A DNA stretch of 64,000 nucleotides from Paenibacillus sp. NEAU-GSW1 (GCF_009737085.1 NZ_WOVL01000019.1:29992-93991); one strand, 5' to 3'. Shown: positions 34,901-43,510, counted from the stretch's first letter. A program made the numbers and translations. Notes: a model not told the origin generated them from the sequence alone.

Positions 34901-36388
34901 ATGTCTACACCTACAGGATTTATGGAATATAAGCGCCAGATTCCGGTTGATCGCGATCCGATTGAACGGATTAAAGACTGGAATGAATTTCATAAGCATT
35001 TGTCTGATGAACAGCTTCGTACGCAGGGCGCGCGCTGCATGGACTGCGGAACGCCATACTGCCATACAGGCATGGAGCTTGCCGGAAATGCTTCCGGTTG
35101 CCCTGTCAACAACTTGATTCCAGAGTGGAACAACTTGATTTACCGCGGATTGTGGCGCGAAGCGCTCGACCGTTTGCACAAAACGAACAATTTCCCTGAG
35201 TTTACGGGACGCGTATGTCCGGCGCCGTGCGAGGGTTCTTGTACAGTCGGGCTGATCGGCGATGCGGTGACGATCAAAACGATCGAGCAAGCGATTATCG
35301 ACCGCGGCTTCGAAGAAGGCTGGGTCGTACCTCAACCGCCTAAAGTGCGCACCGGAAAACGCGTTGCAGTAGTCGGTTCCGGCCCTGCAGGCATGGCAGC
35401 GGCTGCACAACTGAACAAAGCCGGCCATACAGTAACGGTATATGAGCGCGCTGACCGTATTGGCGGTTTGCTCACTTACGGTATCCCTACAATGAAACTG
35501 GAGAAACATGTCGTTCAACGCCGTGTTGATCTGATGACAGAAGAGGGCATTGAGTTCGTAACAAATACGGAAATCGGCAAAGACATTTCCGCTGAAGAAT
35601 TGAAACAAAACTTCGATGCTGTAGTATTGTGCGGCGGCGCTACGAAAGCGCGCGAAGTGGATATTGAAGGTCGTGAATTGAACGGCGTTCATATGGCTAT
35701 GGATTATTTGAACGGTACAATTAAGAGCTACCTGGACTCCAACCTGGAGGACGGCAACTATATTAACGCCAAAGACAAGCATGTTATCGTAATTGGCGGC
35801 GGCGACACAGGTACGGACTGCGTTGCTACAGCTTTGCGTCATGGCTGCAAATCGGTTACTCAATTCGGCACGCATGCGAAAGCTCCGTTGGAGCGCGACA
35901 GAGTGAACAATCCTTGGCCGCAATTCCCGAACGTATATACGCTCGATTATGCGCATGAGGAAGCAAAAGCGCTGTATGGCGAAGATCCGCGCGCATTCTC
36001 CGTTCTGACGAAGAAATTTGTCGGCGACGAGAACGGCAATTTGAAAGAGCTGCACACGGTACAAATCGAACGTACGGTTGATGAAACCGGCCGTAAAGTT
36101 TATAAAGAAATCCCGGGCACAGAAAAAGTATGGCCTTGTGATCTCGTATTCATCGCTGTTGGCTTTGAAGGTCCTGAGAACACGATTATCAATCAGCTCG
36201 GCCTTGAGCAAGACCGTCGTTCTAACGTTAAAGCGGCTTACGGCAAATATACGACTAATGTTGATAAAGTATTTGCAGCAGGCGATATGCGCCGCGGCCA
36301 AAGCTTGGTTGTATGGGCGATTAACGAAGGACGCGAGGCTGCTCGCGAAGTAGATAAATATTTGATGGGGTCGACACAGCTGCCTTAA
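34901..36388 (+). CDS. gltD: Glutamate synthase, small (beta) subunit
   Basis: FAD/NADPH-dependent iron-sulfur subunit of 495 residues that feeds electrons to the glutamine amidotransferase subunit. The N-terminal Fe-S region has [10 protein letters not shown] (about 47) and CPAPCEGSC (about 105-113); FAD-binding [10 protein letters not shown] (about 157), GGLLTYGIP (about 183), NADPH-binding GGGDTGTDC (about 301-309), and the C-terminal [19 protein letters not shown] 34901 has GGAGG upstream; the open frame to 34796 covers its own promoter, so is not coding. The large subunit gene gltA/gltB is not in this window, an unusual separation. It is closed by a strong terminator. Confidence 0.92.
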   Translation: MSTPTGFMEYKRQIPVDRDPIERIKDWNEFHKHLSDEQLRTQGARCMDCGTPYCHTGMELAGNASGCPVNNLIPEWNNLIYRGLWREALDRLHKTNNFPEFTGRVCPAPCEGSCTVGLIGDAVTIKTIEQAIIDRGFEEGWVVPQPPKVRTGKRVAVVGSGPAGMAAAAQLNKAGHTVTVYERADRIGGLLTYGIPTMKLEKHVVQRRVDLMTEEGIEFVTNTEIGKDISAEELKQNFDAVVLCGGATKAREVDIEGRELNGVHMAMDYLNGTIKSYLDSNLEDGNYINAKDKHVIVIGGGDTGTDCVATALRHGCKSVTQFGTHAKAPLERDRVNNPWPQFPNVYTLDYAHEEAKALYGEDPRAFSVLTKKFVGDENGNLKELHTVQIERTVDETGRKVYKEIPGTEKVWPCDLVFIAVGFEGPENTIINQLGLEQDRRSNVKAAYGKYTTNVDKVFAAGDMRRGQSLVVWAINEGREAAREVDKYLMGSTQLP

Positions 36389-36430
36389 GCAGCGGATCCG
36401 ACCGACTGTTTGCATAGCATGCAACAATAG

Positions 36431-36456
36431 AAAAGCGCCTTCGGGCGCTTTTCTTT
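36431..36456 (+). terminator. Intrinsic terminator after gltD
   Basis: AAAAGCGCC (36431-36439), TTCG loop, GGCGCTTTT (36444-36452), then CTTTT. A near-perfect bidirectional hairpin. Confidence 0.92.
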
Positions 36457-36496
36457 TCATGTTGAAAACGAGTTAAAAAGAGGAGGTTTTCTGACG

Positions 36497-36811
36497 ATGA
36501 TTAAATATGGGCTGGATCGGGTGACAGAGCTTCAGTTTGACGCGTTTCATCCGACGATCGAAAAAAGGGACGGCGGGCAATGGGTAGACATAACGCTCCG
36601 ATTTGAGCTTGCTTCGGAAACGCCTGTGCCTGACGATTTGATCGATTTCAGCGGTTTGGTCATTACGACGCTTTCTGGCGCAATCGCTCAGATTGTTCCG
36701 CAGGATGAGGATACAGATTGCGAATATCAATTTACAACGTTTGAGAAAGAGCAAATTCGCGCATTTATTGAGAGCGACGAAGTACAGCAGCTAATTGCGA
36801 ATCTATCCTAG
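36497..36811 (+). CDS. Conserved-type hypothetical protein (104 aa)
   Basis: I do not recognise a family. The protein is acidic and soluble, with no signal peptide or membrane segment: several predicted beta strands (LQFDAFHPTIEK, WVDITLRFELA, LVITTLSGAIAQIVP) and a C-terminal helix (FEKEQIRAFIESDEV). GAGGAGG is 10 nt before ATG, and coding bias fits its neighbours, so it is a real gene. Standing alone between two terminator/hairpin structures, it may be its own transcription unit. Confidence 0.7.
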   Translation: MIKYGLDRVTELQFDAFHPTIEKRDGGQWVDITLRFELASETPVPDDLIDFSGLVITTLSGAIAQIVPQDEDTDCEYQFTTFEKEQIRAFIESDEVQQLIANLS

Positions 36812-36894
36812 CGGATGAATACGATTCCAATTTTTGAGACTCAATTGAGGAAAGTTGTGGTAAAATCGGTATGGGATGACGTAATAATGGAGGA

Positions 36895-36919
36895 TTCAAA
36901 AAGTAACGGACTTTTTGAA
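36895..36919 (+). repeat. Hairpin in the leader of the glucosaminidase-like gene
   Basis: TTCAAAAAGT (36895-36904) and ACTTTTTGAA (36910-36919) are perfect complements around an AACGG loop. It lies just upstream of the AAGGAG ribosome site (36930-36935), so it could affect translation or act as a weak terminator. Confidence 0.55.
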
Positions 36920-36942
36920 TAACTTTTAAGGAGCGATTCGTC

Positions 36943-38115
36943 ATGGCTGCCGAGGAAGCATACGTGCTTTCGCCAAATGATATAAGTAAAATCAGGCGAT
37001 ATGTTCAGCATAAATATGCGGAAATGCCACATGAGAGAAAAGTGGAAATCGTAGCAGATGCGGTTGGCCGCATTATACATAAGCAGCTTCCAGAGTTCGA
37101 AATCGAGCTGAAGAAGCAATTGACGGCTGCATTAATTCGCACGGTTGTCGTTGAACGGCAAGTGGCTGTTCGTACCGACGATATATTTGAGGTGTGTTTA
37201 AATGAGCTTGACCGGACGGATAAGCCCGTCATCGAGCAGCTTCGTCGATGGACGGAGCAACATTTAAACAGTCAGATAGACTCGCTGCGCTTTGTCCAAC
37301 TATTGGACGAGCTGACCTGCAGCACCGACTTAGCTCAAGTTGAAGGCGCTTTAAGCTGGCAGCGTTTGAAAGAGCGGATTGGCGATGAACGAAAGCGCGC
37401 GGAGTCGGGTTCAGATTCAAGCAGTCCAGCGCTAGCCGATGTGATTGCCCTGCCTGTGCAGATGCCTCATTCAGCAACGGAAAAGGCGAATGCGGCACGG
37501 GTGTATCGGCCGTACGTTTATGGGCTGCTTTGTCTGCTGCTGATTGGCACGATGGCGGTTTTCGGTTGGTCGATGACGCCGTTCTCGGGTCATAATAAGG
37601 AGCAGCCGAAAGTTCAGATTGTTGATCCGGAACCAGTTAAGCCGATTGGAGACGGGCTGCCTGCCGAGCTGCGGTATACGCAGGTGGACAAACAATGGTT
37701 AGCTTCATTTTTGGAAAGCAAATCTTCGATTCTAGCTGAAAAGGCATATATGAACGAGATTATCGCTTCGGCGGAAGCATTCGATATTCATCCGCTGTTG
37801 CTTTTTGCGATTACGGGGCAAGAACAGGCTTTTGTGCCGAAAACGAACAAGTATGCAAGAAAGATTGCGAACAATCCGTTTAATGTGTTCCATAGCTGGA
37901 AGGAATACAATACGACGATTCGCGATTCCGCAGATATTGCGTCGAGAACAATTGTCCGTTTAAGTAAAAATCGGCCGGAGCAAATCGATCCGATTACATG
38001 GATCAATCGTGAATATGCGGAAGATCCGAATTGGTCGAAAGGCGTAAGCACGATATTTGCTTCAATGAAGCGTCAAATGGAAACGACAAGCCAAACTAAA
38101 GAGGCGATAGATTGA
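36943..38115 (+). CDS. Membrane-anchored glucosaminidase-domain protein
   Basis: A 390-residue protein with three parts. Residues 1-185 are a helical cytoplasmic region with no known domain. A transmembrane helix is at about 190-211 (YVYGLLCLLLIGTMAVFGW). The outside part (about 240-385) resembles the bacterial glucosaminidase/lysozyme-like fold, with ILAEKAYMNEIIASAEAF, FAITGQEQAF (candidate catalytic Glu near residue 290) and NPFNVFHSW. Such domains cut glycan strands in peptidoglycan. The large cytoplasmic half is unusual and could couple hydrolysis to an internal signal. Its stop overlaps the topB start (TTGA). Confidence 0.65.
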   Translation: MAAEEAYVLSPNDISKIRRYVQHKYAEMPHERKVEIVADAVGRIIHKQLPEFEIELKKQLTAALIRTVVVERQVAVRTDDIFEVCLNELDRTDKPVIEQLRRWTEQHLNSQIDSLRFVQLLDELTCSTDLAQVEGALSWQRLKERIGDERKRAESGSDSSSPALADVIALPVQMPHSATEKANAARVYRPYVYGLLCLLLIGTMAVFGWSMTPFSGHNKEQPKVQIVDPEPVKPIGDGLPAELRYTQVDKQWLASFLESKSSILAEKAYMNEIIASAEAFDIHPLLLFAITGQEQAFVPKTNKYARKIANNPFNVFHSWKEYNTTIRDSADIASRTIVRLSKNRPEQIDPITWINREYAEDPNWSKGVSTIFASMKRQMETTSQTKEAID

Positions 38116-40421
38116 AAACGTTAATTATTGCCGAAAAACCGGATATGGGCCGTACGATTGCAGCGGTTGTCGAACCGAAAGCAGCTAATCGCAGAACGTA
38201 TCTGGAAGGCGAGAACTATATTATAACTTGGGCGATAGGACATTTGGTCGCTCTTGCAGAACCCGATCAATATGACACCCGTTATAAAAAATGGAATGCT
38301 AATGATTTGCCGATTATACCGCAGCAATTCAAGCTTTGGCCCAATCCGCGGACAAAGGATCAGTTGAAGCAGATCGGCGAGCTGGCGAAGCGATGCGGCC
38401 GTCTCGTTAACGCATGCGATGCCGGGCGGGAAGGTCAGCTTATTTTTCATTATATACGCCAATATTTAAAGCTTTCGCAGCCGACGGAACGTCTCTGGAT
38501 TTCCGACCTTACGCCGGAAACGATCCGCAAAGGCTTTGATTCGCTCCGCAGCGATGTGGAGTACGATCCGTTAACGAGAGCGGCGAGAGCGCGAAGTGAA
38601 GCGGACTGGTTGATCGGTATGAACGCGTCACGGGCATTTACGATCCGCCATAAGGAGCTGCTTTCTGTCGGACGGGTGCAAACGCCGGTACTTGCGCTGC
38701 TTTATGATCGACATAAGGAAATTACCGCATTTCAATCTGATATGTATTATGTTGTTAAAGCCAGCTTCGATCAGGAAGGGTTTAGTTATAGCGGCATCTG
38801 GCAGGGCGACCGGATAACGGATAAAGCGAAGGCTGAAGCGCTCGCTGCGAAGACGAAGGACAAGCCTGGCGTCATCACCGATTATCAAGTAACAGAGTCC
38901 AAAGAATATCCATTCCGGCTCCATGACTTAACGCTTCTGCAGCGAGAGGCGAACGGCAGGTACGGCTATTCGGCGAAAAAAACGCTGGATATAGCGCAGT
39001 CGCTTTACGAGAAGCATAAAGTGATTACGTATCCTCGGACCAACTCCAACTATGTAACGGAAGAAAACTTGCCCGTTATGCAGAAGGTGCTGTCGATGCT
39101 GCAGGGTACGGACGCTTATAGGGAGCTTGCAGGCGGTGCCGATCGCAGCCGCGTCCATAAAGGCAATAAAGCGGTATGCAATCCTGCTAAGGTTGAGGAT
39201 CACCATGCGATCATGCCGACTCCGAAACGGGTGTCAGGCTTAAATTCGGAAGAACAAAATATTTACGATATGATCGTAAGACGGTTTTTGTCTCATTATT
39301 ATCCGCCGGCGGTATATAAAAACCATGTCGTGCTTACGGATGTTGAGGGCGAAACGTTTCGCTCGAAAGCGAAGGAACAGCTCGAACCGGGTTGGAAAGT
39401 TGTTCAACAGCAACAGGAGTCCGCCTCTGCAACGACTGGTAAAAAGGGCAAGAAGAAAAATGATGAATCGGGCGCAAGCGATGAAGAAGAGCTTGAAACC
39501 GATCAACCGTTTCAGCTGAATGCGGACAAGCCGGTTCATTGTACCGCAACCGAAGCGATGGAGAAGACGACGCAGCCGCCAAAAGCGTTTACGGAAGGTA
39601 CGCTGCTTAAAGCAATGGAAAGCGCAGGCAAGTCGATGGAAAACGATGAACTGCGCGAAGCGATGAAGGATACCGGCCTCGGTACGCCTGCTACTCGTGC
39701 GGCGACGATTGAAAGGCTGAAATATGTCGGCTATATTACGCTTTCCGGCAAGAAGCTTGAAATTTCTTCGAAAGGGATTGCCGCAATCGAGCTTATTCGC
39801 GGAGCAGGCGTGGAATTGCTGGCTTCGCCTGAGATGACAGGCAGATGGGAGCAGCGCTTGCACCAAATATCGCGAGGCGAAGCTTCCGACGATCAATTTA
39901 TTGCGAAGGTCAAGCAATTTGCCACGATGGTAGTTGAGAAGGTTCGGCTGCAACGGCCTGCGGCTCCTGGAACATTCGAGGTGAAGGAGCGGTCGACAGG
40001 CGGAGGCAAAGGAAAAGGCGGCAACGGCGCGAAAAGGACGAAAGGCGAAAAAAGCTCCGGTGCTCCGAAGACAAGCGCCAGTACAATGTCTGGCAAGAGC
40101 TCAGACTTAAACGCTTCGAATTCTTCTTCAGCGCCGGCTTCCCGTGAAACAATTGGCGCATGCCCGCGCTCAGGCTGCAACGGACATATTATTGAGGGCA
40201 AGCGAGGTTATGGCTGCAGCGCTTTTCGCGAAGGCTGCAAGTTTGTCATTTGGAAAGAACAGCAGGGCAAAACGATCTCGCTGACAATGGTTAAAGCGCT
40301 GCTGGAGAAAGGCTCGACCAACGTTCTTTCGTTCAAGCAAGCAGACGGAAGCAGCGTCAAAGGGAAACTAATGCTGACCGATCGCGAAACCGGAACGATT
40401 TTGCAGCAAACGATGGAGTAA
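38112..40421 (+). CDS. topB: DNA topoisomerase III (type IA)
   Basis: A 769-residue type IA topoisomerase that unlinks single-strand crossings during replication and recombination. The Toprim domain starts with LIIAEKPDMGRTIA (about residues 3-16) and has DAGREGQLI (about 101-109); the catalytic Tyr is in YPRTNSNYV (about 305-313). SVGRVQTPVL and GLGTPATRA are also present. Two low-complexity linkers (about 440-465 and 630-680) surround the C-terminal part, which ends in a Cys-containing domain CPRSGCNGHI...CSAFREGC. TTG start coupled to the preceding gene, with GAGG upstream. Longer than Bacillus TopB (about 727) because of the linkers. Confidence 0.93.
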   Translation: MKTLIIAEKPDMGRTIAAVVEPKAANRRTYLEGENYIITWAIGHLVALAEPDQYDTRYKKWNANDLPIIPQQFKLWPNPRTKDQLKQIGELAKRCGRLVNACDAGREGQLIFHYIRQYLKLSQPTERLWISDLTPETIRKGFDSLRSDVEYDPLTRAARARSEADWLIGMNASRAFTIRHKELLSVGRVQTPVLALLYDRHKEITAFQSDMYYVVKASFDQEGFSYSGIWQGDRITDKAKAEALAAKTKDKPGVITDYQVTESKEYPFRLHDLTLLQREANGRYGYSAKKTLDIAQSLYEKHKVITYPRTNSNYVTEENLPVMQKVLSMLQGTDAYRELAGGADRSRVHKGNKAVCNPAKVEDHHAIMPTPKRVSGLNSEEQNIYDMIVRRFLSHYYPPAVYKNHVVLTDVEGETFRSKAKEQLEPGWKVVQQQQESASATTGKKGKKKNDESGASDEEELETDQPFQLNADKPVHCTATEAMEKTTQPPKAFTEGTLLKAMESAGKSMENDELREAMKDTGLGTPATRAATIERLKYVGYITLSGKKLEISSKGIAAIELIRGAGVELLASPEMTGRWEQRLHQISRGEASDDQFIAKVKQFATMVVEKVRLQRPAAPGTFEVKERSTGGGKGKGGNGAKRTKGEKSSGAPKTSASTMSGKSSDLNASNSSSAPASRETIGACPRSGCNGHIIEGKRGYGCSAFREGCKFVIWKEQQGKTISLTMVKALLEKGSTNVLSFKQADGSSVKGKLMLTDRETGTILQQTME

Positions 40422-40448
40422 TGAAAGAGAAGATTAATGAGGTTAAAT

Positions 40449-40485
40449 AAAAACAGCTGTCGATCATTTCGACAGCTGTTTTTAT
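40449..40485. terminator. Bidirectional terminator between topB and a HAD gene
   Basis: AAAAACAGCTGTCGA (40449-40463) pairs with TCGACAGCTGTTTTT (40469-40483), giving T/A runs on both sides. Confidence 0.92.
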
Positions 40486-40491
40486 TTCGGT

Positions 40492-41226
40492 TTAACGTTT
40501 AATGTACTGTTGGATGGCATTCGGCACTTCAAGCAGTTTGTCCAATGTGAAAAAAGCGCCTTTCGGCTGTACGTCGATCTGCACGACATTATATTGCCAT
40601 TCGGATTCGGCTCGCATATGGATGGCGTGGATTCCAGCCGTAAGAGCAGGGACAACGTCGGTGCGGATCGAGTTGCCGATCATCCAAGTATGGCTGCGAT
40701 CATAGCCGCCGTCCGTAAGAATTTGCTCAAGTGCTGCGCTATTCTTGTGCTGACGGATATAAATGCGCTGGCCGAAATAGCTTTCCAGCTGCATGCGTTC
40801 AATCTTGCGGCGTTGGATGGTCAGTTCCCCGCCCGTATATAAATGAAGCTCATGTCCGCTCGCAGCGAGCGAGTCGAGCGTTTCTTCCATATGCGGATAA
40901 GGCTCGGTCTCGTGTTCGTAAACGCTGAGGCCCAATTTCCAGAGCAAATCCTGCTCCTTCGAAGAACGCTTGCGCCCAGTCAGTGTACTAAAGTGGACAT
41001 ATGTATCTATAAACGATTGCGGAAAATGTTCGCTCTTGAAGCCTAACACCGCAATTCCGGCTATATCGATCTCGGTTTGCTTCGTTCGCACCGCTTCGGC
41101 GCTAATGCCTTCATAGCCGGAGAACCAAGTCGTCATGGCATCGACAAATTGGTCGATGACCAAATAAAAATATTTATTGCAATGGATGAGCGTGTCGTCC
41201 AGATCGAAAAATATGTGCTGTTTCAT
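40492..41226 (-). CDS. HAD-superfamily hydrolase
   Basis: A 244-residue HAD phosphatase. Motif I is FFDLDDTLI (about residues 6-14), a helical C1 cap follows (about 18-100), motif II is LYTGG (about 133), and motif IV is MIGNSIRTDVVPA (about 183-195). Motif III Lys is in RQHKN (about 161). Substrate unknown. RBS AAAGGAG lies 11 nt upstream of ATG. Monocistronic, convergent with topB. Confidence 0.88.
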   Translation of the reverse strand: MKQHIFFDLDDTLIHCNKYFYLVIDQFVDAMTTWFSGYEGISAEAVRTKQTEIDIAGIAVLGFKSEHFPQSFIDTYVHFSTLTGRKRSSKEQDLLWKLGLSVYEHETEPYPHMEETLDSLAASGHELHLYTGGELTIQRRKIERMQLESYFGQRIYIRQHKNSAALEQILTDGGYDRSHTWMIGNSIRTDVVPALTAGIHAIHMRAESEWQYNVVQIDVQPKGAFFTLDKLLEVPNAIQQYIKR

Positions 41227-41365
41227 GTGAAGTACAGCTCCTTTAACCGTGGTCGTATGAACAATCTACCGTAATGGAGCCGTTTCGTCAAATAAGCGGG
41301 GGGAATGAGCGAAAACATTATAAAATATGTAAATTATCCTCATAATGATAATGGAGGTGAAAAGT

Positions 41366-41503
41366 ATGCCAATAAACAAAAGTGACAAAAAGCATAATCG
41401 TCAAAATGATTCAAGCATCAAAGAGGAAGCGGTCAGCTCAAAGCTTAATAAATTTGCTAATCGTCCGCCAAGCTTGAACGGAATCAACAAGCAGCTTCCG
41501 TAG
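41366..41503 (+). CDS. Small basic protein of 45 aa
   Basis: ATG 41366 has GGAGGTG 6 nt upstream, an excellent ribosome site, and the frame runs 45 codons to TAG. The peptide is very polar: Lys/Asn/Ser-rich with KKHNRQNDSS near the start and KFANRPPSLNGINKQLP at the end. There is no membrane segment and no Cys. The composition recalls small spore or DNA-associated proteins, but I cannot assign it. The upstream DNA is AT-rich with ATTATC/GATAAT arms around 41335-41352. Confidence 0.6.
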   Translation: MPINKSDKKHNRQNDSSIKEEAVSSKLNKFANRPPSLNGINKQLP

Positions 41504-41528
41504 TCTTGCGCGGCACATAAAAAGCTGA

Positions 41529-41570
41529 GCGGCGGAGAGCAGGGCAGCTGGCGCTGCTCGTCTCCGCCGC
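41529..41570. terminator. GC-rich hairpin between convergent small genes
   Basis: GCGGCGGAGA (41529-41538) pairs perfectly with TCTCCGCCGC (41561-41570); a CTTTTTAT run follows on the minus strand after a 5-nt gap. It most likely ends the minus-strand SOS-type gene. Confidence 0.6.
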
Positions 41571-41586
41571 ATAAAGCGAATGGCTG

Positions 41587-41811
41587 TTATGCGTATTTCC
41601 GCTGCGAAGCGGCCAGTTGATTTTTAATGAATACGATGCGCCGGCGAATATAAAAATCGAGGCTGTCCCCTTTCAAATCATTGGGCGAGATCACCTCCTC
41701 CGAACGATTATCGATAATCGTCAGCGCTCCGTCCGAATAAAATTTAAACGTTAAGTCGCGGCGCGGCCAAGCTTTCTCTTCATACCGAAAATTTTCGCAG
41801 ATGTTTCCCAT
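41587..41811 (-). CDS. Small protein of 74 aa with LexA-box promoter
   Basis: I do not recognise the family. It is a charged, soluble protein rich in aromatic and basic residues, with strands such as LTFKFYSDGALTIID (about 20-34) and a basic C-terminal segment FYIRRRIVFIKNQ (about 53-65). There is no signal peptide or transmembrane helix, unlike the SOS division inhibitors YneA/SosA. AAGGAGG is 10 nt before ATG. Its promoter carries two LexA-like operators, so it is predicted to be a DNA-damage-induced gene. Function unknown. Confidence 0.7.
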   Translation of the reverse strand: MGNICENFRYEEKAWPRRDLTFKFYSDGALTIIDNRSEEVISPNDLKGDSLDFYIRRRIVFIKNQLAASQRKYA

Positions 41812-41859
41812 GGTGATCCAGCCTCCTTAATAATTCAAATAGGTTTTTTGCTCGCCAAT

Positions 41860-41909
41860 AGAACGTTTGTTCCTATTTCCATTATAGCAAACATTTGTTC
41901 GCGTGGAAA
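41860..41909 (-). promoter_or_regulatory. Promoter with two LexA/DinR-type boxes driving the 74-aa gene
   Basis: On the minus strand: -35 TTTCCA (41909-41904), 17 bp spacer, -10 TATAAT (41886-41881). Box A, CGAACAAATGTTTG (41901-41888), lies in the spacer and matches the Bacillus consensus CGAACRNRYGTTYC at 13 of 14 positions. Box B, GGAACAAACGTTCT (41873-41860), lies just downstream of the expected start and matches 12 of 14, with perfect GAAC/GTTC arms. LexA bound to either would block RNA polymerase. Confidence 0.75.
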
Positions 41910-41976
41910 CTGTTTTTTGTTTCCCTTAAACTAGATTTATAGAAACGGCAAGCAACCATGGAGGGGCGCGCATCGA

Positions 41977-42702
41977 ATGATAAGAGTCATGAATTTATCC
42001 AAAACAATTCCAGGCGGACCAAAGGTATTGAACAATATTAGTTTTGAGTCTGGCGAAGGACAATTTATTGCAATTAAAGGAGCGAGCGGCAGCGGCAAAT
42101 CGATGCTGCTGAAATGTCTCTCCCTTCAGGAGAAGTGGACGAGCGGCGAGTATCGTTTTGACGGCGTCGACGTCTTCAAGAAGGGCTTTGCAGAACGGCT
42201 AAAGGTAAAACGTGAAATCGCTTACCTCGAAGAGAAGCCGTCGCTCTATCCGAACAAAACCGGCTTGAAGAACGTCGTCATCGGTTCCGTTACGCAAACG
42301 CCCGCATGGCGGAGATGGACGGGCATGGTTCGCAACGACGATTACATGGGCGCAATGGATACGATTGAAAAAATGGGTCTGCTGGATAAGGCACATCAGC
42401 AAGCCGGCAAAATGAGCGGCGGCGAGCAGCAGCGGATTGCAATTGCCCGTGCGCTTGTGCACGGCGCCAAAGTGATCGCGGCGGACGAGCCCGTTGCCGG
42501 ACTTGACCCTCATACGGCCGACCGCGTATTAAGCGATTTAAAGAAGCTTTGCCAAGAGCAAGGCGTCATCGTTATCGCCGTATTGCATCAAGGAGACTGG
42601 GCGGAGCGTTATGCGGATCGGATTCTTGGCTTGAACAACGGCGAGCTGGTGTTGGATGTAAAGGGCAGAAGACTGACCGAGCGGGAGAAAATGCTGCTGT
42701 AA
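41977..42702 (+). CDS. ABC transporter ATP-binding protein, PhnC-like
   Basis: A 241-residue ABC ATPase: Walker A GASGSGKSMLL (about residues 35-45), Q-loop region around IAYLEEKPSL (Glu in place of the usual Gln), signature MSGGEQQRIAIARAL (about 147-161), Walker B VIAADEPVAGLD (about 167-178) and switch His in VLHQG (about 206). The stretch TQTPAWRRWTGM (about 106-117) resembles the loop seen in phosphonate transporter ATPase PhnC. No permease or binding protein gene is adjacent, so it is an orphan subunit. GGAGGGG precedes ATG by about 10 nt. Confidence 0.82.
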   Translation: MIRVMNLSKTIPGGPKVLNNISFESGEGQFIAIKGASGSGKSMLLKCLSLQEKWTSGEYRFDGVDVFKKGFAERLKVKREIAYLEEKPSLYPNKTGLKNVVIGSVTQTPAWRRWTGMVRNDDYMGAMDTIEKMGLLDKAHQQAGKMSGGEQQRIAIARALVHGAKVIAADEPVAGLDPHTADRVLSDLKKLCQEQGVIVIAVLHQGDWAERYADRILGLNNGELVLDVKGRRLTEREKMLL

Positions 42703-42797
42703 ATCTTTTAAGAGCGATAAATCAATAGGGTGGCATGAGATGGACTGTCTCTTCATAGAATGAAGCATCTAACCTAAATAGGGCAGGTGTCTTCTTA

Positions 42798-43409
42798 ATG
42801 GCATTCCAATCTCCCGTCATTGTGCAATCATCCCGAGCCGTCTTTCCGAAAGCGGTGCTTTGGCTGCCTCATGTGAGCGGCGGCCCTAACGAGGCGGCGA
42901 TCAAGAAGATTAATGAATCGATTAGGCAAGGGGCGCAGCAGCTGGTAGCCGATCAAGGGTCGCTCGAGGATCCGAGGTCTGAAATGCAAGGCTTTTACGA
43001 GGTGAAAACGAACGAGAAGGATATACTCAGCCTTTCTCTATACAATTACGCTTATACGGGCGGGGCTCACGGCTTGACGCTTCAGCAGCCGCTGACGTTC
43101 AAAGTTTCAACCGGGCAGTCATACGTATTAAGCGATCTGTTTAAGCCGGGCAGCGATTACGTTAATCGGCTGTCTGATATAATTAGCGAACAGATCAAAG
43201 AAAGAGATATAAGCACAATCGAGCCTTTCGATAAGATAAGGCCGGACCAATATTTTTATATTGCCGATCGGTCGCTCGTTATTTTTTTCGCGTTGTATGA
43301 GCTTACGCCTTACGCTTATGGATTTCCGTATTTTCCGATTTCGGTTTATGATCTGCTCGATATTATAGACGAGAACGGACCGCTTGGAATCATGGCGCAA
43401 AACAACTAA
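42798..43409 (+). CDS. DUF3298/DUF4163 (RsiV-like) domain protein without signal peptide
   Basis: A 203-residue protein. The first half (about 1-100) fits DUF4163 with YNYAYTGGAHG, and the second (about 105-200) fits DUF3298 with FYIADRSLVIFFALYELTPYAYG. This pair is the extracellular part of anti-sigma factor RsiV, which binds lysozyme, and of the peptidoglycan deacetylase PdaC. Here there is neither a signal peptide nor a membrane anchor, which would leave it in the cytoplasm. No other start with a signal sequence is visible upstream. Role unknown. Confidence 0.8.
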   Translation: MAFQSPVIVQSSRAVFPKAVLWLPHVSGGPNEAAIKKINESIRQGAQQLVADQGSLEDPRSEMQGFYEVKTNEKDILSLSLYNYAYTGGAHGLTLQQPLTFKVSTGQSYVLSDLFKPGSDYVNRLSDIISEQIKERDISTIEPFDKIRPDQYFYIADRSLVIFFALYELTPYAYGFPYFPISVYDLLDIIDENGPLGIMAQNN

Positions 43410-43443
43410 TAATTCATCCCGGCAACTATACTAAGTTTAGACG

Positions 43444-43480
43444 GCTTCGCATTGACTACTTGATGCGAAGCTTCTTTTGT
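43444..43480 (+). terminator. Intrinsic terminator after the DUF3298 gene
   Basis: GCTTCGCAT (43444-43452) pairs perfectly with ATGCGAAGC (43463-43471), followed by TTCTTTTGTT. The APC permease start lies 40 bp further on. Confidence 0.7.
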
Positions 43481-43510
43481 TGCAAAACTAATTCGCAAGG
43501 GGATGGTGCG

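Noticed and set aside
34721..36460. 579-codon open frame antisense to gltD
   Set aside because: Codon-bias shadow: the opposite strand carries full GltD motifs; the antisense protein has no recognisable domains or ribosome site.
42727..42740. AGGGTGGCA resembling the T-box signature
   Set aside because: The conserved ACCGCG does not follow, there is no terminator or specifier hairpin, and the gap is only 95 bp.
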